The notes beneath the pieces were generated by a model that saw only the letters and a list, made by a program, of their open reading frames with translations, did no database searches and was not told where the DNA came from. Shown piece after piece: positions 49,201 through 59,038 of a DNA stretch of 64,000 nt (position 1 is its first letter; every line of letters begins with the position of its first letter). Origin of the DNA: Sinorhizobium sp. BG8 (GTDB lineage Bacteria > Pseudomonadota > Alphaproteobacteria > Rhizobiales > Rhizobiaceae). The stretch spans positions 232,501-296,500 of the forward strand of contig NZ_CP044011.1 of NCBI RefSeq assembly GCF_016864555.1. Direction: 5' to 3'. The translations under genes were made by a program, and so were the position numbers.

Positions 49201-51970
49201 CGGCATTTGCGATGCTGCCCTGCGGGAAAGCGGCGGAGGCGAGCTTCGCCGCGATGCTAAGCCTCGCGGACTGCATCTTCCCGACCATCGAGAGGTTAGC
49301 CGACTCGATGGCAAGGCTGGCCTCTTTGCCGTCGACCGGAAACTTCAAGTCGATCGGGCCGCCGGCCCGCGACAGATAGGCCCTGAGGTCGCTTTCGCCG
49401 GACGCGCTGAACGTGCCGGAGACCTCTGCCTCGGCAATGCCCGCGTCTATTGTCATGTGGTCGAAATTGACCGCGCCGTCGCGGATGGCGATCGACGTGG
49501 CCTCGGTGAGCCTCAGGGGATAGCCCTTGACGGTGGCTTCGAGACGACTGAGCGCCACAGTGGTCACGCCCTGAAGCTGCGACACGCTGCCTTCCGTTGC
49601 GAGCGGCGCATTCTCATAGCGCCCGGAGACCTTGAAGCCGGTCACGTCGCCCTGGTGGTTGAACTCCACGACGGGTCCCTGGAGATCGTTTTCCCCCGCA
49701 GTCACGCCGTCTGCCCGGATGATCCCGGTCGCCGCAAGGGCCCGAAGGTCCTCCACGGTCACGTCGATGACGGGCTTTGTCACGGTCACGTTATCGCGCG
49801 CGAGGTTGGAGCCCGTGGCATTGAGCACGAGGCCGGTCCTGCCCTCGGCGCGGGCAAAGGTGACCGTGCCGGCAAGATCGCCGGTCGCGGATTGTCCTGC
49901 GAGCGATGCCAGAAGCCCGACGTCGGGGAAGGCGAACTGCAGGGTTCCGTCGGGCATGAAATCGGCGCCGAGCGCAAGTGCGCCCTTCACCGTGTTGGTG
50001 CCGATCGTGGCCTCCACGACGGGCATCGAGATCTGCCCGGAGCTGGAGGTGACACTGGAGCGAAGGTTGATCTGCTGGCCGTCCAATTCACCGGAGACCG
50101 ACACTTCTCCCGCCGGGCTGCTGCGATCGGCCTTGCCGTCGATGTCGATTGCGAGATTGGCGAGCGTCCGTCCGGCAAGGGCGACGCCTGCGGAACGGAC
50201 CGCACCCTTCACCTGTGGTGCGTCGAGGTTTCCTGCCGCCGAAATGTCGAAGCTGGCCGCACCCTTCGCCTGCGGAAGGAAACGGTCGATCTCAGGCACC
50301 TGCCCCGACAGGGCGGCATCGAGCACGCCACCCTTGAGGGACACGCGCCCCGCGGCCTCCAGCGCATCGGACTTCAGCTGGAAATCCTGCAGATCGATGG
50401 CGCCTTCGCTGGACGCCGTCACGCGGCCTTCGGCGGAGATCGTCGTGCCGAACTTGGCCGAAAGGTTCTCCGGCAGCACGGCCGGGAGCGCGAACAGCTT
50501 GAAGGTTGCATCGGTCGCTCCCGTCCACAGGTCGTGGCGGCCCGTGATCGTACCGCCGAGCGTGGTGCTTTCGATCGTGACGGGCTCGAACAGGATCTGT
50601 TCCGGCGCGATTGCCAGAGTGGCGGCGATTTTCGCCGGTCCCTTGATCGCCCGGTTGACGTCTTCGCTGTTGAAGGCTGTCGCTCCGGTTTCGGCCAGCA
50701 CGTTCACCGTGCCGCTGCGCTTTGCGAGATCGAATGCCGGGCTTCTGGCCGAGAGCCTGACGTCTTCGACCCGGCCCTGAGGAACCTCGACGGACAGTAC
50801 GGTCGCGGCGACATCGAGCGCACTGGCGTCCGCCGGTCCCGTCAGCGAGACGGTTGCACCGTCGATCACGAACCTTGCCTCGCCGCCCGAGAGCGGCAGG
50901 CGGAGGTCTATCGGCTGCGTCGTGCCGGAGAGCGCCACATCGAGATCGTTCGCCCCCTTCACACTCGCCGTTCCGCTTGCCTTGAGGGTGAAGGCGCCGG
51001 TCGATATGTCGCCCTTCTCGATGCGCAGCAGGTCGGTCCCCTCGAACGCGGCAACGACATCGATCGCCGTCGTGCCGGCCATGAGTGAGCGCAACTGAGG
51101 CGGCATCAGGCCTTCGAAGGCGCCACCCCCGTGGAGCGAGATCGTGTGGAGGCCGGCCGTGGAAAGGTCGTGGCGTCCATCGAGCGAGAGGACCTCCTGG
51201 CCGTCGAGACCCGCCGAAAGCCGTCCGCCCCATGCAGAGAGAGGCCCCTCACCCTTGAGACGAATACCGACGGCGGGTTCGCCGGGAAGGCGCAAGAGGG
51301 TCGCCAGAATACCGCCCCGGGGTTCGGCGATGTCCGCATCGAGCCGCAACTCGTTGCCGGCGGGATTGAAGAGAATGTCCGCGTTCACGCGGGCGTCGGG
51401 CCGGGCCTGCTCGGAGAGGGCGACCTTCAGTGCGACGTAGTTCGCACCGGCGCTGCCGCTGCCGGAGAGCCGCAGCTCCTGCTCCCTGCCGAGGACACTC
51501 TCGCCGATGAGGATTTTCGGCATGTCGACACTGCCGACGCGCACCTCGACGGGAAGCGAGAAGGGCTTGCCGGAAGATGAGGACGCGGACGCCTCTGCCA
51601 CGGGTTCCGGCAGGCGCAGCAGCGAGACGGAGCCGGCCGAGACCAACTGAGCCTTGAATTCGAGGAACGCCAGGGACAGCGGCGACCAGTCGACCGCGAC
51701 ATCCCGGACCTCGGCATAGGTTCCCTTGCGGTCGCCGAGAACGGCCGAACCGATCCTCAGCCTGCCGGTGAGGAGACCCGAAGGATCCCCAAGCACGACG
51801 GTGCGCTCCGGGGTGGAGATGAGCTTCTCCACATAGGACATCGCCATGCGGGCGCCGGAATCGGTGAAGCCGACGAAGGCCACAGCAGCGAGCAGGAGCA
51901 CCACGCAAAGCGCCAGTCCGTAAAGCGCGATGCGAAAGAGACGGCCGAGAATGCGGAGCAAGACAGTCAT
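46236..51970 (-). pseudogene. tamB: Translocation and assembly module protein TamB, split by a 1-base frameshift
   Basis: Very long inner-membrane-anchored, periplasm-spanning protein that works with TamA in outer-membrane biogenesis and lipid transfer. The N-terminal anchor is LFRIALYGLALCVVLLLAAVAFVGF (about 12-36); the remainder is repetitive beta-rich AsmA/TamB sequence, ending in the conserved TamB (DUF490) domain that finishes IFYEREY. At about residue 1000 the frame breaks: the first part ends at 48938 after GSFAPRQASRT. Adding one base to the GGGG at 48970-48973 gives GSFAPPTGVADVTFEL and one 1911-residue protein. The rest is intact, so a sequencing error or very recent mutation is likely. 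It follows tamA after 99 bases. Confidence 0.9.
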
Positions 51971-52069
51971 TATTCTCCCTTAGCGTATCAACGCCGCTGA
52001 AGGAACGCCCGATGGCCGTTCCGGTGGGTCTGGCCGCCTGTCCGCCGACCCCACTTGGTACCCGCCGCG

Positions 52070-54052
52070 TCAGAAAGACTGGCCGATGCCCGCATAGATC
52101 CCATAGGACTCGCCGCCGTCATAGCGATTGAGCGGCACGGCCACATCCAGCCGGATCGGACCGAACGGTGTCGCGTATCTCAGTCCGAGACCAGCACCCG
52201 CGCGGATGTCGTCGAAGTCCGGAACCTCGTCGCGCGAAACCGTCCCCGCGTCCAGGAAGGGAACGATGCCAATCTTGTCAGTGACGTTGAATCGCGCCTC
52301 GGCGGAAACCTGCACATAGGAACGGCCGCCGAGAAGATCGCCGTCGCGATTGCGCGGCGAGATGTCCTGGTATCCGTAACCGCGCACGGATCCGCCCCCA
52401 CCGAGGTAGAAACGCCGGGTCGCCGGAATATCGGAAAGCTGGCTGGCCCCGACGATCGTGCCTGCGGTGATTTCGCCCGCCAGCACCAGACGGTTACTCT
52501 CGCCTACGGCCTGGTAGGTCGAAAACGCCGTCTCGAAGCTGGAGAAGGTGGTGCCGCGATCCGCCTCGTAGCTCGGTTTGGCGTTGATCATCGCGCGGTA
52601 GCCCTTGGTGGGGTTCAGCTTGTCGTCGCGCGTGTCCCGCACATACTCGATGGGAAGGCTGTAGGTGAGGTACCGGTTGTTTCCGAAGGCATCGTCGATC
52701 TTGGCCCAGGAGATCTCGCCGCCGAACGTCAGCGTGTCGTAGTCCGAGAGCTCGAAGACCGCGCCGACGGCACCGGTCACCGTCTGGGCATAGTAGGCGT
52801 CCGGATCGAGGATCGCCGCCTTGACGCTTGCGGTGAAGGTGGAAGCAGGGCCGAATGCGCCCGGCTTCGCGAAGAGGATGCCCGTCGAATAGTCGAGGTC
52901 GCCAATGCTGCCTTCGCCCAACCGGTTCACGGATCCCTCGATCCGCAGCGATTCTGCCTCGCCGAACAGGTTCCGGTGCCCCCAGTATCCCTGCACGCCG
53001 AAGCCGTCCGTGGTGGAAAACTGCGCACCTGCTCCGAAGTAGCGATGCTTGCCCTCGGACACTTCGATCGTCATCGGAAGCGAGCCGTCCGGCGCCAGAT
53101 GATCGGCCTGGCGGATGGTGATGCTCGAGAAGACCCCGAGCCGGCGCAACCGGTCGGATGCCTTGGTGAGGGCTTCGGGCGAATAGGGCTGGCCGGCGAT
53201 CAGCCGCGAATACATCTTCACGAATTCGGGATTGACGCTCTTCGTGCCGGTGACGCTGACCTCACCGATCGGCGCGACCGGTCCGCCTTCCGCGCTGATG
53301 ACCACGTCCACCGTGTTGGTCGCATGGTCGGCGGTGGCCTTCCGGTCGGTGAGCTTGGCAAGCGGCCGGCCTTGCGCCTTGAGATCATTCACGATGCGCT
53401 CGCCGGCCTTGAGGATGATGGTCGAATCGGCACGCGCACCCTTGACCATGCCGTAGTCAGCCGGCGTTCGCCCCTCGGCATCGCCGTTCAAAGTGACCTG
53501 GTCGAAGGTGAAGACCGGTCCAGGCGTCACGCGGACGGTGACCGGGATGTCCTGTTTCATGCCGAAATCGGGGTCCGGCGGCAGCGAATCGATCGCGCCG
53601 CCCTTGATCGACACATCCACGACGCCGCCGTAGCGCGCGTTTTCGTAGAGCGCCGCAAGAATGCGGTCGCGGTCGTCGCGCGCCTTGATGACAAGACCGA
53701 GGCCGCCCGAAACCGGCTTGGTCTCGTCCTGCTTGAGGTTGGAGGCCGTCTCGATGGCTTTCTTCAGGTCCTCGTCGTCGCCGCCGACCTCGAGCGTCAG
53801 CTTGTAGGTCACCGGATCGATGACGCTGTCGACATCCTCCTCATCCTCGAAGAACTTCATTCCGAAGATCTCGAAGGCGAGAGCGGGCCTGGCAATGAAG
53901 GGGGTGCACAGGAGCGCTGCAGCGACCGCAAAAACGGTGCCAGCTCTCAGATACGCAGAACTCCATTCCGGCCGGTTCACGACTTCCCGCAGCTTTCGAT
54001 CGCCTTTCCGTTCCCGTGCGGGGCTGTTTCCGGCAACGATCCGGAGCGCCAC
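52070..54052 (-). CDS. tamA: Translocation and assembly module outer-membrane protein TamA
   Basis: Omp85-superfamily protein of about 660 residues. A signal-type hydrophobic stretch (VFAVAAALLCTPFIARPALAFE, about 40-61) is followed by POTRA domains (about 80-345, with VKGARADSTIILKAGERIVNDL and IGEVSVTGTKSVNPEF) and a C-terminal beta-barrel ending in Phe. The lid-lock motif region VRGYG follows RFYLGGGGS. The GTG at 54052 gives a long n-region; a GTG at codon 26 (before NRPEWSSAYL) would leave a better signal peptide and could be the true start. Operon tamA-tamB. Confidence 0.92.
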   Translation of the reverse strand: MALRIVAGNSPARERKGDRKLREVVNRPEWSSAYLRAGTVFAVAAALLCTPFIARPALAFEIFGMKFFEDEEDVDSVIDPVTYKLTLEVGGDDEDLKKAIETASNLKQDETKPVSGGLGLVIKARDDRDRILAALYENARYGGVVDVSIKGGAIDSLPPDPDFGMKQDIPVTVRVTPGPVFTFDQVTLNGDAEGRTPADYGMVKGARADSTIILKAGERIVNDLKAQGRPLAKLTDRKATADHATNTVDVVISAEGGPVAPIGEVSVTGTKSVNPEFVKMYSRLIAGQPYSPEALTKASDRLRRLGVFSSITIRQADHLAPDGSLPMTIEVSEGKHRYFGAGAQFSTTDGFGVQGYWGHRNLFGEAESLRIEGSVNRLGEGSIGDLDYSTGILFAKPGAFGPASTFTASVKAAILDPDAYYAQTVTGAVGAVFELSDYDTLTFGGEISWAKIDDAFGNNRYLTYSLPIEYVRDTRDDKLNPTKGYRAMINAKPSYEADRGTTFSSFETAFSTYQAVGESNRLVLAGEITAGTIVGASQLSDIPATRRFYLGGGGSVRGYGYQDISPRNRDGDLLGGRSYVQVSAEARFNVTDKIGIVPFLDAGTVSRDEVPDFDDIRAGAGLGLRYATPFGPIRLDVAVPLNRYDGGESYGIYAGIGQSF

Positions 54053-54243
54053 ACTGACTTCGTTGAAACCGTCTGACCTTCATGGCCGTTCGGTTTCAGG
54101 CTGGATTGGACCCTAACGCGTTAGGTTTTCCGTAAGATTAACGGCGGTTTTACACAGGTCGATCGGGAATTTGAAGCCGCAAAGGCGAATTTGTTGCGCC
54201 CTGTGAACTATCCCGGAAGCTGTAATGGAAACCGGCAAAGAAA

Positions 54244-54272
54244 AACCCCGGGTAGGTGTCCATCCCGGGGTT
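54244..54272 (-). terminator. Terminator of the glycine-zipper lipoprotein gene
   Basis: Perfect 9-bp stem AACCCCGGG (54244-54252) and CCCGGGGTT (54264-54272), 11-base loop. On the minus strand it is followed by TTTCTTT, 30 bases past the stop codon. Confidence 0.8.
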
Positions 54273-54302
54273 CGAAAATCGAAGCGAGTTTTCGCGCAGG
54301 TC

Positions 54303-54554
54303 TCAGCAATCGTCGATGTAACGGCGACCGTAGCGGTCACGATAGTAGCACTGACCGGGCTGATCCGCGACGTGGCCGATAACGGCTCCGCTCAGGCCAC
54401 CGATGGCGGCACCCACTGCGGCCCCACGAACGTTGCCCGTGACAGCGCCACCGATAATGGCGCCAGAGGCCGCGCCGATGCCGGCGCCCTTTTCTGTCGC
54501 TGTGCAGCTTGCGGCAGCAAGGCCGGCCAGCACGAGCACTATGGCTTTCTTCAT
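54303..54554 (-). CDS. Glycine-zipper domain lipoprotein
   Basis: Protein of 83 residues: signal peptide with a lipobox-like LAAASC (Cys about residue 17), then two glycine-zipper hairpin helices (GAGIGAASGAIIGGAVTG and GAAVGAAIGGLSGAVIG), and a short polar tail with two Cys (GQCYYRDRYGRRYIDDC). The ATG at 54554 has GGAGAG upstream. Such small lipoproteins are associated with the outer membrane; function unknown. Confidence 0.85.
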   Translation of the reverse strand: MKKAIVLVLAGLAAASCTATEKGAGIGAASGAIIGGAVTGNVRGAAVGAAIGGLSGAVIGHVADQPGQCYYRDRYGRRYIDDC

Positions 54555-55007
54555 CAATCTCTCTCCAAAGTTGAGCGGCTGCGGAGCAGTTTACGCCCCG
54601 CCTTTCCACGTTCGTGAACCGGCACAGACCAGTTCACGCGCGTCAGCAATGTCGCCGCTAAGAGAAAATAAAGTTGAAAATACGGAAGTCTATGGGGGGC
54701 AACAGTATTTTTTTGAACGTCGGATGAGCATGTCTTCCGCAACGTCTGTGCGGCTCCATCTTCCGCCCGTCGAAAAATTTTGCCCCGTCGGTCAAGAAGC
54801 CGGTTGATCAGCGGTTGAAAAAGACAAATGATGCGGGAAGCACAAGCCCGGCCTTTCCGAAGCAGACAAGATTGCCGACCAGTGCTGTACGGAGGAGGAA
54901 CGTACTGAAGCTTTCGATCAGTGAACCTGAGCCAAGCTAGCTTCGGCTGCACGCGACATCGGATCGATTGCTCCAGCATGACGGGGAAACCCACCAGGGA
55001 GGAACGA
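54555..55007. other. Divergent intergenic region before the molybdenum hydroxylase operon
   Basis: A 453-base stretch between the glycine-zipper gene and the small hydroxylase subunit gene, with an AT-rich centre (about 54660-54720). It should hold two divergent promoters, but I could not assign boxes with confidence. No coding frame in it is supported. Confidence 0.5.
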
Positions 55008-55496
55008 ATGACGAAAGTTGTAATGACGGTCAATGGCAGGCAGGTGAGCGGTGAATGCGAGGACCGCACGCTCCTTGTTCACTTCATCCGCGAGAAGCTC
55101 GGCCTGACCGGTACGCATGTCGGTTGCGACACTTCGCAGTGCGGCGCCTGCGTCGTCCACATGGACGGCAAGTCGGTGAAGAGCTGTTCCATCCTTGCGG
55201 CCCAGGCCGCAGGCTCCACCATCACGACGATCGAGGGACTGGCCCAAGGCGGAGAACTCCATCCCGTGCAGGCCGCCTTCAAGGCCCATCATGGCCTGCA
55301 ATGCGGTTTCTGCACCCCCGGCATGGTGATGACCGCGGTCGACATGATCAATCGCTACGGCGGCAGCCTTGACGAGAAGACGGTGCGCGAGAACCTCGAA
55401 GGCAACATCTGTCGATGCACCGGCTACCACAACATCGTGAAGGCTATCCTGGCCGCGGCAGCCGAAATGGGCGGAGCCCGCCAGGCGGCCGAATAG
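55008..55496 (+). CDS. Xanthine oxidase family, 2Fe-2S small subunit (CoxS-like)
   Basis: Electron-transfer subunit of 162 residues with two [2Fe-2S] clusters: the plant-type motif [22 protein letters not shown] (about 42-63) and the C-terminal CGFCTPG...CRCTGY. ATG 55008 is preceded by AGGGAGGAA. It begins the S-L-M operon of a molybdenum hydroxylase. Confidence 0.93.
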   Translation: MTKVVMTVNGRQVSGECEDRTLLVHFIREKLGLTGTHVGCDTSQCGACVVHMDGKSVKSCSILAAQAAGSTITTIEGLAQGGELHPVQAAFKAHHGLQCGFCTPGMVMTAVDMINRYGGSLDEKTVRENLEGNICRCTGYHNIVKAILAAAAEMGGARQAAE

Positions 55497-55523
55497 CCGC
55501 CAGGCAATTGAGACTAGCCAATG

Positions 55524-55608
55524 GCCAATAGGTAGAAGCCTGATGGGTGTTGGTGGTCGGATAAGGGTTTCTCTCGTCGCTAAATCCTACTGGCTGCTTC
55601 CTATCGGC
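55524..55608. repeat. Imperfect palindromic intergenic element
   Basis: The arms GCCAATAGGTAGAAGCC (55524-55540) and GGCTGCTTCCTATCGGC (55592-55608) match at 14 of 17 positions when folded, enclosing about 50 bases. It fills the gap between the small and large subunit genes. Size and form recall rhizobial intergenic mosaic elements (RIME); membership cannot be confirmed here. As RNA it would fold within the operon message and could affect relative expression. Confidence 0.45.
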
Positions 55609-55635
55609 TCGCTGTTTCTCGGGAGGAGATAACTG

Positions 55636-57984
55636 ATGGGTGTTGAAGGTATCGGCGCACGCGTTGCGCGCAAGGAAGACAAGCGGTTCCTGACCGGCAA
55701 GGGCCGCTACACGGACGACATGGTCGTGCCGGGAATGAAGTTTGCAGTTTTCGTCCGCTCGCCGCATGCACACGCGAAGATCACGAGCATAGACACGAGC
55801 GCGGCGGAGAAGATGCCGGGCGTGGTCGGCGTGCTGAACGGCAAGCAGATGGTCGATGACGGCATCGGCAACCTGATCTGCGGCTGGATGATCCATTCCA
55901 AGGACGGTAGCCCTATGAAGATGGGCGCATGGCGTCCGATCGCCCATGAGACCGTCCGCTACGTCGGCGATGCCGTTGCCGTGGTGGTCGCCGACAGCGT
56001 GGCCGAGGCGCGGGACGCAGCCGAAGCCGTCGTTGTCGAATACGACGTGCTGCCCGCAGTCACCGACGCCGTGAAAGCCCTGGAAGCGGGCCAGCCGCAA
56101 CTCCACCCGGAAGCGCCTGGCAACCTTATCTTCGACTGGCAGATCGGCGATGGAGCTGCGACGGATGCTGCGATCGCGGCAGCATCCCATGTGACCGAGA
56201 TCACGATCCTCAACAACCGCCTTGCGCCGAACCCCATGGAGCCGCGGGCCGCTCTCGGCATCTACGACACCGCCGAGGACCATTACACCTGCTACACGAC
56301 CAGCCAGAACCCGCACGTGGCACGTCTTGTCATGAGCGCGTTCTACAACGTCGCGCCGGAAAACAAGCTGCGCGTGATCGCACCGGACGTCGGCGGTGGC
56401 TTCGGATCGAAGATCTACATCTATCCCGAAGAGATCGTCTGTCTCTGGGCCTCGAAGCGCACGGGCGTTCCCGTCAAGTGGACCTGCGACCGGACGGAGG
56501 CGTTCCTCACGGATGCTCACGGCCGCGATCATCACTCGACCGTCAAGATGGCCTTCGACAAGGACAACAGGATCACCGCGCTGAAGGTGGACACGATCGC
56601 CAATTTCGGCGCCTACATGTCGCTGTTCTCGTCGGCCGTCCCGACCTATCTCTATGCGACACTGCTCTCCGGCCAGTACGCCATTCCGGCAATCCACGCC
56701 AATGTCCGCGCCGTCTACACAAACACGGTAGCGGTCGACGCCTATCGCGGCGCCGGGCGGCCCGAGGCCACGTACCTCCTCGAGCGCACCATTGAGACGG
56801 CGGCCCGTGAACTCGGCGTGTCTCCGGCCGAACTTCGGCGGACGAACTTCATCCGGACATTCCCGTACCAGACGCCCGTCATCATGAACTACGACGCCGG
56901 CGACTACGAAGCCTCTCTGGAAGCGGCAATGAGCGCGGCCGACTGGGCAGGCTTCCCGGCACGCAAGGCCGAGGCCGCGGGCCGCGGCAAGAAGCGCGGC
57001 ATCGGCATGAGCTGCTACATCGAGGCATGCGGAATTGCTCCCTCCGCCGCGGTCGGTTCGCTTGGCGCGGGCGTCGGCCTCTGGGAATCGGCAGAGGTTC
57101 GGGTCAACGCCGTCGGAACCATTGAGGTTCTCACCGGCTCGCACAGCCATGGTCAGGGTCACGAGACGACCTTCGCCCAGCTTGTATCGGATCGCTTCGG
57201 CGTGCCGATCGACAACGTCTCCATCGTCCACGGCGACACCGACAAGGTCCAGATGGGCATGGGAACCTACGGCTCGCGCTCCGGCGCAGTCGGCATGTCG
57301 GCGATTGTCAAGGCACTCGACAAGGTCGAGGCCAAGGCCAAGAAGATCGCGGCCCATCTGATGGAAGCCGACGAAAGCGACATCGTGATCGAAAACGGCG
57401 AACTCAAGGTGGCCGGCACCGACAAGGCGGTTCCCTGGTTCCAGGTGGCGCTTTCCGCCTACACGGCACACAACCTTCCGGCCGGCATGGAGCCGGGCCT
57501 GAAGGAAGGCGCCTTCTACGACCCATCGAACTTCACCTTCCCCGCCGGCTGCTACATCTGCGAGGTGGAAGTCGATCCGGAAACGGGCAAGACGGAGATC
57601 ATCCAGTTCGTCGCCGCCGACGACTTCGGCAACATCATCAACCCGATGATCGTCGAAGGGCAGGTTCACGGCGGCATCGCGCAGGGTGTCGGCCAGGCGC
57701 TCCTCGAGGGCGTGCATTACGATCCCGAGAACGGCCAGCTCGTGACCGCAAGCTACATGGACTACACCATGCCGCGGGCGGACGACCTGCCGTCCTTCAA
57801 TGTCTCCCACCAGAACACGCCCTGCCCCGGCAATCCGCTCGGCATCAAGGGGTGCGGGGAAGCCGGGGCGATCGGATCTCCGCCGGCGCTGATGAACGCG
57901 ATCACCGACGCCATCGGCAACAATGACCTGTCCATGCCAGCGACGCCCCAGAAGGTCTGGGCCGCAGCCAATGCCGTGAACTGA
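55636..57984 (+). CDS. Xanthine oxidase family, molybdopterin large subunit (CoxL form II)
   Basis: Catalytic subunit of 782 residues that binds molybdopterin-cytosine-dinucleotide. Motifs: GxGARVARKEDKRFLTGKGRYTDD start, GGGFGSK (about 255), the active-site loop AYRGAGR at 369-375, and the catalytic Glu E742 in GCGEAG. The AYRGAGR loop marks form II enzymes; true aerobic CO dehydrogenase has AYRCSFR with the copper-binding Cys. So this is probably not a CO oxidiser but an aldehyde or N-heterocycle hydroxylase of unknown substrate. GGGAGGAG ribosome site upstream. Confidence 0.93.
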   Translation: MGVEGIGARVARKEDKRFLTGKGRYTDDMVVPGMKFAVFVRSPHAHAKITSIDTSAAEKMPGVVGVLNGKQMVDDGIGNLICGWMIHSKDGSPMKMGAWRPIAHETVRYVGDAVAVVVADSVAEARDAAEAVVVEYDVLPAVTDAVKALEAGQPQLHPEAPGNLIFDWQIGDGAATDAAIAAASHVTEITILNNRLAPNPMEPRAALGIYDTAEDHYTCYTTSQNPHVARLVMSAFYNVAPENKLRVIAPDVGGGFGSKIYIYPEEIVCLWASKRTGVPVKWTCDRTEAFLTDAHGRDHHSTVKMAFDKDNRITALKVDTIANFGAYMSLFSSAVPTYLYATLLSGQYAIPAIHANVRAVYTNTVAVDAYRGAGRPEATYLLERTIETAARELGVSPAELRRTNFIRTFPYQTPVIMNYDAGDYEASLEAAMSAADWAGFPARKAEAAGRGKKRGIGMSCYIEACGIAPSAAVGSLGAGVGLWESAEVRVNAVGTIEVLTGSHSHGQGHETTFAQLVSDRFGVPIDNVSIVHGDTDKVQMGMGTYGSRSGAVGMSAIVKALDKVEAKAKKIAAHLMEADESDIVIENGELKVAGTDKAVPWFQVALSAYTAHNLPAGMEPGLKEGAFYDPSNFTFPAGCYICEVEVDPETGKTEIIQFVAADDFGNIINPMIVEGQVHGGIAQGVGQALLEGVHYDPENGQLVTASYMDYTMPRADDLPSFNVSHQNTPCPGNPLGIKGCGEAGAIGSPPALMNAITDAIGNNDLSMPATPQKVWAAANAVN

Positions 57985-58001
57985 CGGGGAAGGATCAGAC
58001 C

Positions 58002-58799
58002 ATGTATCAGACCACCTATCACCGCGCCGCCTCCGTCGACGAAGCCCTCCGCCTGCATGCGGGCGGAGAGGAAAGCAAGTATGTCTCGGGAGGGATGACG
58101 CTCATCCCGACCATGAAGCAGCGGCTGGCGGCGCCGACCGATCTGATCGACCTGCGTCGCATTGCCTCTCTCAAGGGCATCTCGATCAGCGGCAAGACCG
58201 TGCGCATAGGCGCAGCGACGACGCATTACGAAGTGTCCTCGTCGGCCGAGTTGCGGGCCGTCTGTCCTGCCATATGCGATCTGGCCGCCCATATCGGCGA
58301 TCCCCACGTGCGCCACATGGGGACCATCGGCGGTTCGATCGCCAACGATGATCCGGCTGCCGACTATCCTTCCGCGATGCTGGCACTGGGTGCGACCATC
58401 GTCACGAACAAGCGCGAGATCGCCGCCAGCGACTTTTTCGTGGGCATGTTCGAAACGGCTCTCGAAGACGGCGAGATCATCACCTCGATCTCCTTCGACG
58501 CTCCCGCCAAGGCTGCCTATGCAAAGTTCCCCAATCCGGCATCGCGCTATGCCATGGCCGGTGTCTTCGTCGCGCGCGATGCCGGCGGCACCGTGCGCGT
58601 TGCCGTGACCGGCGCGGGATCAAACGGCGTCTTCCGGCAGACGGACATGGAAGCGGCTCTCTCCGCGAACTGGTCCGCGGACGCGATTGCAGGCATCACC
58701 GTGGATCCCGCCGATCTGCTCTCCGACATTCACGGCAGCGCGGAATATCGCGCCAATCTCGTGAAGGTCATGGCCAAGCGGGCCGTTGCGGCGGCCTGA
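58002..58799 (+). CDS. Xanthine oxidase family, FAD-binding medium subunit (CoxM-like)
   Basis: Flavoprotein subunit of 265 residues. The FAD-binding motifs are GGMTLIPTMKQRL (about 31-43) and TIGGSIANDDPAADYP (about 107-122). It receives electrons from the iron-sulfur subunit. It follows the large subunit gene after 17 bases. The order S-L-M differs from the classical M-S-L order of cox operons. Confidence 0.92.
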   Translation: MYQTTYHRAASVDEALRLHAGGEESKYVSGGMTLIPTMKQRLAAPTDLIDLRRIASLKGISISGKTVRIGAATTHYEVSSSAELRAVCPAICDLAAHIGDPHVRHMGTIGGSIANDDPAADYPSAMLALGATIVTNKREIAASDFFVGMFETALEDGEIITSISFDAPAKAAYAKFPNPASRYAMAGVFVARDAGGTVRVAVTGAGSNGVFRQTDMEAALSANWSADAIAGITVDPADLLSDIHGSAEYRANLVKVMAKRAVAAA

Positions 58800-58825
58800 C
58801 CGAGTGCATCCGGCCGGGAATGAAG

Positions 58826-58849
58826 GGGACGGTCCCGGCCGTCCCTTTT
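58826..58849 (+). terminator. Terminator of the molybdenum hydroxylase operon
   Basis: Stem GGGACGG (58826-58832) and CCGTCCC (58839-58845) followed by TTTT, 27 bases after the last stop codon. Confidence 0.8.
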
Positions 58850-58858
58850 GTTGCGGAC

Positions 58859-58872
58859 TTGACATGCATCAA
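58859..58872 (+). promoter_or_regulatory. FNR/FixK-type box upstream of hemA
   Basis: TTGAC-ATGC-ATCAA matches the FNR/FixK consensus TTGAT-N4-ATCAA in nine of ten defined bases. It is centred about 174 bp before the hemA start codon and just after the preceding terminator. Low-oxygen control of hemA by such proteins is known in other Alphaproteobacteria; here it is inferred. Confidence 0.6.
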
Positions 58873-59038
58873 CAACGAGGGGAATTAGTCTCGGTAGTCT
58901 GGAATGGTTCAAATATAGGCGCCGTTTTGCCGCAGCCCTGCTTGTTGCAGACCATACTTTGCGGGTGTAGGTGCGGTGCCACTTGAGAAAGCGGATAGTG
59001 CCGCTTCAGGGTGCCGGTTTTCCGGTCAGGAGACTGTG

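Noticed and set aside
55636-57984. True aerobic CO dehydrogenase
   Set aside because: The active-site loop is AYRGAGR, lacking the copper-binding Cys of AYRCSFR.
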